A stretch of 64,000 nucleotides of DNA from Datisca glomerata (lineage: Eukaryota > Streptophyta > Magnoliopsida > Cucurbitales > Datiscaceae): assembly GCA_003255025.1 (NCBI GenBank), contig QANY01005768.1, positions 756,805 to 820,804 of the forward strand, given 5' to 3'. Numbering within the stretch: the stretch's first letter is position 1; each line of letters begins with the position of its first letter. This document shows positions 57,224-64,000 of the stretch, piece after piece. The notes below the pieces were generated by a model. It was given only the letters and a program-made list of their open reading frames with translations. It was not told where the DNA came from and did no database searches. The translations under genes and the position numbers were made by a program.

Positions 57224-58599
57224 TTCAGACATATTACTAGAGATTAATAATTATATCAGCTTCCATGGAGAATGAATTCATTATAGTTCCAACATATATA
57301 TATATATATATGTAACATGGAACTAAAATTCAATCTATTTACATAGCCAATATTAATTTTAACTCCTGAGTAGAACTCTAAGAAAGATCTAGCGTATCAT
57401 TAATTAAGAGTGTACTTGCTTCTTTTTACAGTCAAATTAAAGTCCTAGTTAATATATATTACTGTCGACAATATTTTCAATAAAGATGCTAATGGGCTCA
57501 TGGACAACATTTTAATTACTGAAAAATAATAAAATTCTCAATCTTTACAAACACATTATAATTAAAGCATACGTCATCACATGAAAATAAAAACTCAAAA
57601 ATAACATGCAATGTAAGCAACAATATCCCAACTCTCATAAATATACGCACTACTTAGGTAGGACGTACATTGAAAAGTTAGGTAGGATAGTCCAATCTAA
57701 TTAATTATCAATTTGATATTAATACATAGTAGTCCTACTAATCTAGTATTAATATCTAGCAATTAACTAACGTTCAACTGTGGTCACTCGAAATAAGTAA
57801 TAAGAATCGCTTAAGCAGGATACTACAAAATGAGTAAAGTGTATACCATTATTTCACCCACAGACTTGTGAGTGGATAACTACCGCTTAGGCAAATCGTT
57901 TTCAGTTATTCACTTATTAAGGTGATCATAATGAGTACCATACTTGTAATATTTGGTACTTTAGACACCATCCTTTAAGGAGCTTCTAAGATTAAAGATG
58001 AGGTACCCTAGCACCTTATCATAATCCAATAATGTAGATCGTGAGTTTCAATTAAGAATCTCGCTCCCACTTGATTTTCTAAATTATGTGAGTTTTTATT
58101 ACCGTGGATTACAAAGTGATATTAGGTGATTAGCCAACATAATGTTTAGCAACCTACTTCGATTAAACAAACTGGTCAATTAGTATTATATTGAAGCTAA
58201 TATAATTTTATCTAAATTCTAATAATCTCACAATTTAATTAACGATAAATTAAATATTTGGTATGATTATTAAAATTAAAAATTACATTTGAATAGAATT
58301 AATAACATGCTTCTAGGGTTAGCCATTTCATACAATCGATTATGCTTAATTTTATCTTCATTATACAATCACAAACACTTATCCTTTTGAGAACCTTTAG
58401 CCACATGATACCTAAATGTGATGTACATAAAATAAAATTATCTAAGCATGTTGGGTATAAAATATAAAAAACAAAATAGTAGGGTATAAAAGATAAATAT
58501 CTAAAACACACCCTACCCTATCTTTGTTAGATTTGAGATTAAACTTAACTAAACATGCTATATACCAAAAATAATCGAATATTCATGTTTCTATGAAAT

Positions 58600-59032
58600 T
58601 ATTCAAACTCTAATCTTAGATACAAATACCATTCTAAATTCTATAAGAAACATAAATGGAGAGCTCAATTGTGGAAAAATTACCTGGTTCCATTGATAAC
58701 TGAATCGCAAATTGACATTAACCCTTGAGTTCTTCTCCAGGATTCTCTCTTGAAAGAACACAGATAACAGTTCAAAGAAAATTGACTTTCTTATGTAATT
58801 TGGGGACCATAACCCTTTTAAATAACTGAAGAGTTAATAACTATTGATATTTCTAATTTGGACATTCAACAAATTAAAATATCATTTTTGATATCTATAC
58901 ATTAGTTCCATTATAATTATAGCGATAAGTCTTAGAACATTAATTTTTTAATTAGATCACTTTAATTAGGTTTATCCAAAGATATCACGATATTTAATTT
59001 AACATATGTGACCCCACATGTTGAATTTTTCT
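58600..59032 (-). repeat. copia LTR shared between copia-2 and copia-3
   Basis: The right edge is well defined. On the minus strand a polypurine tract AGTGGGAGAT is followed by TGTTAGAAAAATTCAACATG starting at 59032, the start of a copia LTR. It is thus the 3' LTR of copia-3 (to its right) and, by position, could serve as 5' LTR of copia-2 (to its left). The left edge is not certain; a TGGTATTTGTATCT stretch near 58634 (minus) may be a decayed primer-binding site. Confidence 0.6.
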
Positions 59033-62000
59033 AACAATCTCCCACTAGGTCACATATGTGACCTTGTAAATGTGTTTGACTTTATGAGCTCCCAAAATTT
59101 ACTATCTCAACCACAAGGTATATCTGAAAGAATCCCATTCATTGACTACATTGATATAGGATCAAAGTAGTATTTGTTACCTTTATTGTAACTAAACCCA
59201 CAATGGTCACATATACCAATATACCAATATCATGCGTAGCATGGAAAACTACATGCAATGTGATCTATACATGTTTATTTCCAACTGGTCTGAGGTTAAC
59301 ACTAACATAATGTCACATAGTAGAATGGACTGAATAACTTTATTTCTGATCATAAAATACCAAATACGTAAATATTCTCAAAATAAAATATAAAGCAATA
59401 AACAAACTTCCACTAAACTATGATATTCTCAAACAACATAACATTCATATGAGTAGTGTGCTCGTGAAAGACCTTAAGTGGTAATCCCTTAGTGAGCATA
59501 TCCACTATCTTAGAGTTTGTCTCAATATGCTCTATGGACATCTGACTACTCTGTACCCTTTATTTTACAATCAGAAACTTAATCTCAATATGTTTTGACT
59601 TAGATGAGCTTTTGTTGTTGTTGGAATATAAAACTACTGATTCATTGTCATAATACAACTTTAGTGGTTCTTTCAATATTCTCAATAATGCGTAGCAAAA
59701 TGACAAAGTTTTACAGCCATATTCTATGATTGGATGCCTCATAACATGTTACAAATTATGCTACGATCTCGGTGTATCTAGACCCCAAAAACAAAAGAAG
59801 CTTCACCAAGATATTTAATTTCAAAATTCTTAGAAAGAAATCTCTTGGTCTCGTACAACATGCCTAAATCATTACTGGCAAGCAACGTATCATCAGCATA
59901 CAAAACAAGGAATATTAACTTATTCCCACTGAACTTGAGATACACATAATCATCAACAATATTTGCCTCAAAGGAGAGAAGTTCTGTTTCAATTAGTGCC
60001 CAAAAACTGGCCTTGAAACTATGGAAATGTAGAATATTCCTTATACATGTGCTCACACAATGTCTGGATGCGTACAGACTTGAGCATACATTAGACTCCC
60101 CACAACAGATGCATAAGGAATATTATGCATTTCCATAGTTTCAAGGCTAGTTTTTGGGCACTAATTGAGACAAAACTGCTCTCCTTTAGCGACGGAGGTG
60201 TCATTTGGTTTACAGTCTTGCATGTCAAACCTTTTAAGTACTTTTTTTTTCTATATAGCTTTTTTGTGATAATCCAAGAATACCCCAAGAACGATCTCGG
60301 TGTATCTGGACCCCAAAAATAAAAGAAGCTTCACCAAGATATTTAATTTCAAAATTCTTAGAAAGAAATCTCTTGGTCTCGTACAACATGCCTAAATCAT
60401 TACTGGCAAGCAATGTATCATCAACATACAAAAATAGGATTATTAACTTATTCCCACTAAACTTGAGATACACATAATCATCAACAATATTTGCCTCAAA
60501 ACCAAATGAGATGATTATCTGATGAAATTTGTAGTACCATGGAAGAGAAGCTTGTATGAGCACATATATAGATTTCTTTAGTTTGTAAACCATATTTTTT
60601 GGATCTCCGACCTCAAAGTTTTCTGGTTGCATCATATAAATTGTTTCATCAATGTCTCCAATAAGAAACACAGTCTTTACATCCATCTGATGTAGCTCAA
60701 GATCAATATGTAAAGTGCCATAATTATTTTAGAAGAGTCTTTCGTTGAAACCAAAGAGTAAGTCTATCTAAAATCAATACATTCCTTATGAGTAAAGCCT
60801 TTAGCTACAAGATGAGCCTTATATCTTTCACATTACCTTTTGAATCTCTTTTGGTTTTATATATCCATTTACAACTAATGGGCCTTTTACATTCAGGTAA
60901 AGGGATAAGATCCCAAACTTGATTGTCTCGCATAGACTTATGCTCTTCATTCATAGCCTCAATTCTTTTTTGAGAATTAATATCTTGCATGGCTTGGTGG
61001 AAGTTGATTGGGTCATCTTCCACCAATTCATTATTTTCCTTATTTTCTTAGAGAAATACCACATACTCATCTGAAATAACACTTCTCATTTCTCTCATGG
61101 ATCTTCTTAGTGACATTGCATCTTGCGGTTGTTGAGTTTGTTCTTCTAGAACATTAATCTCAACTTGAATTGAGAGTTGTTCAACATTGTCTTGTTTTAG
61201 TTCAGGATCCACTTCATGATCAATGACATGAATGAAAACTTGCACACTATAAAAAATAGTGATTGTAGTAGGAATCGAAGATGATTCCTCCTCAAAGACA
61301 ATGTCCCTTATTTTATTTCTCCCCCCAAACTCAACATCCTAAAAAAATGTTACAGTTCTCGTCTCAAAAATATTCCTTAGCGTGGATCATAAAACTGGTA
61401 GCCCCTTGATTGCTCAGAATAACCAATAAAGTATATGCTCACTATTTTGGAGTCCAATTTCTTTCCATTTGGCCTATAAGGCCTTGCCTCAGTTGGACAT
61501 CCCCAAATGTGAAAATGTTTCAGACTAGACTTTTTTTTCCTGTCGAAAGCTCATAAGGTGTTTTAGCAGCTGCTTTAGTTGGTACTCTATTAAGGATATG
61601 AGCTATTTTCTTTAATGCCTCTCCCCATAGTGATTCTGATAAGATAGAATGACTAATCATACTCCCCAAATGTTTTGAACACGTCCAAGGACTTTGATTT
61701 ATCATGAATAAAAAATAGTAGCCATATCTTGAGTAGTCGTCTAAGAACATTATAAAATATTGTTGACCATTCCATGAAACCTTAAGGAATGGCCCACAGA
61801 TGTCTGTATAAATCAATTCTGAGATGTTTGTTGCTCTATTGACACATAATTTCTTTTGTTTGGACTACTTCCCTTAATACACTTAACACAGACGTTAAGA
61901 TCTGAAAAATCAAGGAATTCTAAAATGTCATCTTGCACAAGCCTCTGAATTTTTATTTTGGAGATATGACCTAAGCGCTTATGCCAAAGTGTGACGGAAT

Positions 62001-63260
62001 TTTCTTTATTAATTTTCTTTTTAGTACCTCGTGACTCCACATGCAAGGCTTCATTATAAGATGTATTGATATCAAGCAAATGTAAGTTATCATAAACATT
62101 AAGAAAACCAACAACAATGTTTGAATTTATTGATAAACTAAACTGATTATTTCCAAATGAACAATAATAACCTAATTTGTCCAACTTAGAAACATAAACC
62201 AAATTTTGTCTAAACGACGGTACAACATAAGTATCAAATAAATTCAAATAAAATACAGTTTTCGATAACAACTTATAATGCCCAATAGCCTCTAATTCTA
62301 CCGATTCTCCATCACCCACATAGATATATCTTTCAGCATCAATTGGATTTCAGTAGCTTAGGCAATCCTGCATAGAAACACTTATGTGAGTAGAGGTATC
62401 AGAATCTAACCACCAAGTGTTTCTAGGTATTGAAGCCAAATTTACCTCAGAATAGACCAAAGCAATAGACGTACCTTTCTCTACACGCCATGCGTGATAT
62501 TTAGCACAATCCTTCTTTACATGTCCAAGCTTCCCACAAAAGAAACAATCGTCATTGTTCTTACGTTGTTTCTTTTTTACTTCACCTTAAGCAGCTTCTT
62601 TATCTTTCTTTCTCTTTTTGTCTTTGCCCTTAGAGGTGCTAGCCAAATGAGCACTTTTAGTATGACTGTTCATTGAGAGTCTATTTCTCCTTCTGATAGT
62701 TATAACTGATTTGAAACTAACTGTATTGTGCAGGAAGAGAGATCAATACCATATGCATGAGCAAGTCATCTGACAACTCAAACTTGAGTGCCTTAAGTTT
62801 TGAAGCAATGTTAGACATTTCTATAATGTACTCTCTTATGTTCCTTTTACATTTATAGTTCATGCGTATCAAATATCGCGGAAGTGTGCTTGTTTCTGTT
62901 TTATCATTTTTGGTAAAATGCTTTTCAATCTCAGCAAGGAACTCTTTGGCATTGGTTATCTCTTCAGATACTACAGCCCTGAATGCCTTCGGGATGCCGC
63001 ACATTATGATCATCAAACTTATGCGGTTTGACCTATCCCACCTCTCAAAGTTCATCCTAGCATTAGAAGAACTTTCATCCGTAAGAGGGGCATGTTCGTC
63101 CGTTCGTCCTCAGTGCAAGGTCCAGATCCATGTATCTAAGAACAATCAACATGTTCCTTTCCAATCTTTAAATTTGGGCCCGGTCAAAATGTGAATGTTG
63201 AGGTTAGCAGATATCGTAGTCACATTAGTTGGAAACAGAATAAAAGAATTATCTGAATAT
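59033..63260 (-). mobile_element. Ty1/copia element copia-3, internal region with gag-pol, broken
   Basis: Right to left on the minus strand. Gag at 63055-62717 (NFERWDRSNRISLMIIMCGI) is followed by an intact zinc knuckle CFFCGKLGHVKKDC near 62550-62507. The protease region reads TWWLDSDTSTHIS, with DSD where DSG is needed. Gag-pre-integrase with LWHKRLGHIS and CVKC lies at 62319-61813. Integrase at 61816-61520 has an internal deletion between [10 protein letters not shown] and [17 protein letters not shown], which removes the catalytic glutamate region. RT start at 61026-60805, RT core at 60686-60234 with LYVDDTLLASND, and RNase H fragments at 59742-59560. The 5' LTR lies beyond the window. 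Confidence 0.82.
59765..60509 (-). repeat. Direct duplication of the copia-3 RT core with a nested inverted repeat
   Basis: A block of about 213 bases at 59765-59977 recurs at 60293-60509, 528 bases away, covering the catalytic RT motif (YADD in the left copy, YVDD in the right). Between them lie inverted arms of 56 bases, 59974-60029 and 60128-60183, matching at about 52 of 56 positions. Confidence 0.9.
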
Positions 63261-64000
63261 GCTCATATCAAAAGTCAACCATAATATTCAATAAATTCAA
63301 ATAATTAATTAGTTTTTTTTTCAGGATACCTAGCACAACATTAATATTATGTCTTTGTACAATAATATTAACTTAATTGTTGCTCTTATTGTAATGATTA
63401 AATACCGACAATAATTCATGTCAAATAATAAATCTATCTTTTGATTGATTTATTATTCACGTGTAAAACCTTATAAACGTCACGTGTTTACCATCACAGA
63501 TGTATGTGTAATTCGCTCAAATATTAACCTTACTTTGAGCCAGTTAATACTCGCATGAATTTACACACACAGAAACATCAAACATCTTCATGAACAATCT
63601 ACATAAGAAATGTCATTTTAATGATATCTTGCTTCAATTAACCCATTCAAAATGCTCGATTACCATAACTAATCTTTAAGGATATACCAAAATAATTGAA
63701 TTTAATCGAAACAAAAGCACCTTAATTAAATTGAATCAAACAAATTAATTCAAAAAATTTCTAATCACTGTAGCTGTGCTACAGTAGCGTGCGCGTGAAT
63801 GAGGAAATAAAATTCTAATTTTTTTTATGGTACCGCAAAACGGGAAAAAAAATTCCGGTACGGTTCCATCGACGAAGGGGAAAACTGCCCTTAACATGTA
63901 CCGGTACCTGTACCGCAATGCAGGGAAGAGTTTCCCTAATCCAGTACCGTACCGCATAGCAGCAGATCAATACCAATTTCCCTACTTGCACAAAACCTGC
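63261..64000 (-). other. copia-3 5' leader, AT-rich, to the window edge
   Basis: No coding motif. Contains a hairpin CTGTAGC-TGT-GCTACAG near 63770 and, from 63830 on, several GGTACCG/CGGTACC-type words in both orientations. The 5' LTR is not reached. Confidence 0.45.

Larger units (their letters stand above)
53290..58600 (-). mobile_element. Ty1/copia element copia-2, internal region, decayed and truncated at 3' end
   Basis: Minus-strand pieces: integrase near 56260-56066 (VRGSYGYNVDFIDGYSRHDY). RT begins near 54300 (MDVKTAFLNGELD-like). The RT core at 54114-53869 holds LYVDDVLLAGND with the catalytic YVDD intact. RNase H at 53487-53293 has LFSDSQAVIVY and a KYHGKRSI end. Gag is not clearly readable; 57400-58600 has the look of a long 5' leader. 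The 3' end stops within a few bases of the gypsy-like LTR edge at 53280, without its own LTR. A 487-bp MITE interrupts RT at 54420-54906. Confidence 0.72.

Noticed and set aside
60125..60322. Plus-strand frame overlapping the copia-3 RT
   Set aside because: It is produced by the inverted repeat and is the mirror of minus-strand RT sequence.

Overview
The window reads as nuclear DNA of a eudicot flowering plant in a draft assembly: there is a 14-base N gap at 22066-22079 and a single N at 42153. It carries only two intact protein genes. Both are split by GT-AG introns and lie tail to tail: an ankyrin-repeat/PGG membrane protein (plus strand, 3 exons, 532 aa) and the PI(3,5)P2-complex scaffold VAC14 (minus strand, 20 exons, 723 aa). 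From memory, the closest Arabidopsis relatives of these two are neighbours (At2g01680 and At2g01690), so this is probably an old conserved gene pair.

Layout. 1 to about 9.7 kb: visibly less AT-rich DNA of plant-mitochondrial character. It holds nad5 exons 4 and 5, the end of the trans-spliced intron 3 and the whole of intron 4, all decayed by stops and a frameshift. It also holds a Ty3/gypsy pol relic, a relic of a group-II-intron-like reverse transcriptase, and about 4 kb of mitochondrial-type spacer. I read it as a nuclear insertion of mitochondrial DNA (NUMT). 9741-18068: one old, complete-structure Ty1/copia element on the minus strand, with two LTRs and broken gag and pol. 18-20.9 kb: LTR-like and GAA/CT-rich spacer. 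20.9-24.7 kb: the ankyrin gene. 24.7-26.6 kb: spacer with tRNA-derived SINEs and short tandem duplications. 26.6-37.8 kb: VAC14, whose introns hold further SINE and LINE pieces. 38-50 kb: intergenic DNA with dispersed repeats, a SINE, an hAT-like MITE, a non-autonomous CACTA element with a matching 3-bp target duplication, and an L1-type LINE 3' end split by an insertion. 50.3-53.3 kb: a probable gypsy-type LTR with two tandem arrays. 53.3-64 kb: two more degenerate copia elements on the minus strand that meet at one LTR near 59.0 kb. One carries a Mutator-like MITE; the other has a duplicated-plus-inverted reverse-transcriptase segment.

The two host genes do not form a pathway. VAC14 scaffolds the FAB1/PIKfyve-FIG4 lipid kinase complex on endosomes and the vacuole. 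The ankyrin protein belongs to the ITN1-like membrane family. Everything else is transposon or organelle-derived DNA in decay. I see no CRISPR array, no phage-like system and no clearly new biological system. The most unusual items are structural: the mosaic NUMT, a frameshifting duplication exactly at an RT catalytic motif, the copia RT rearrangement, and two SINE families with clear target-site duplications.
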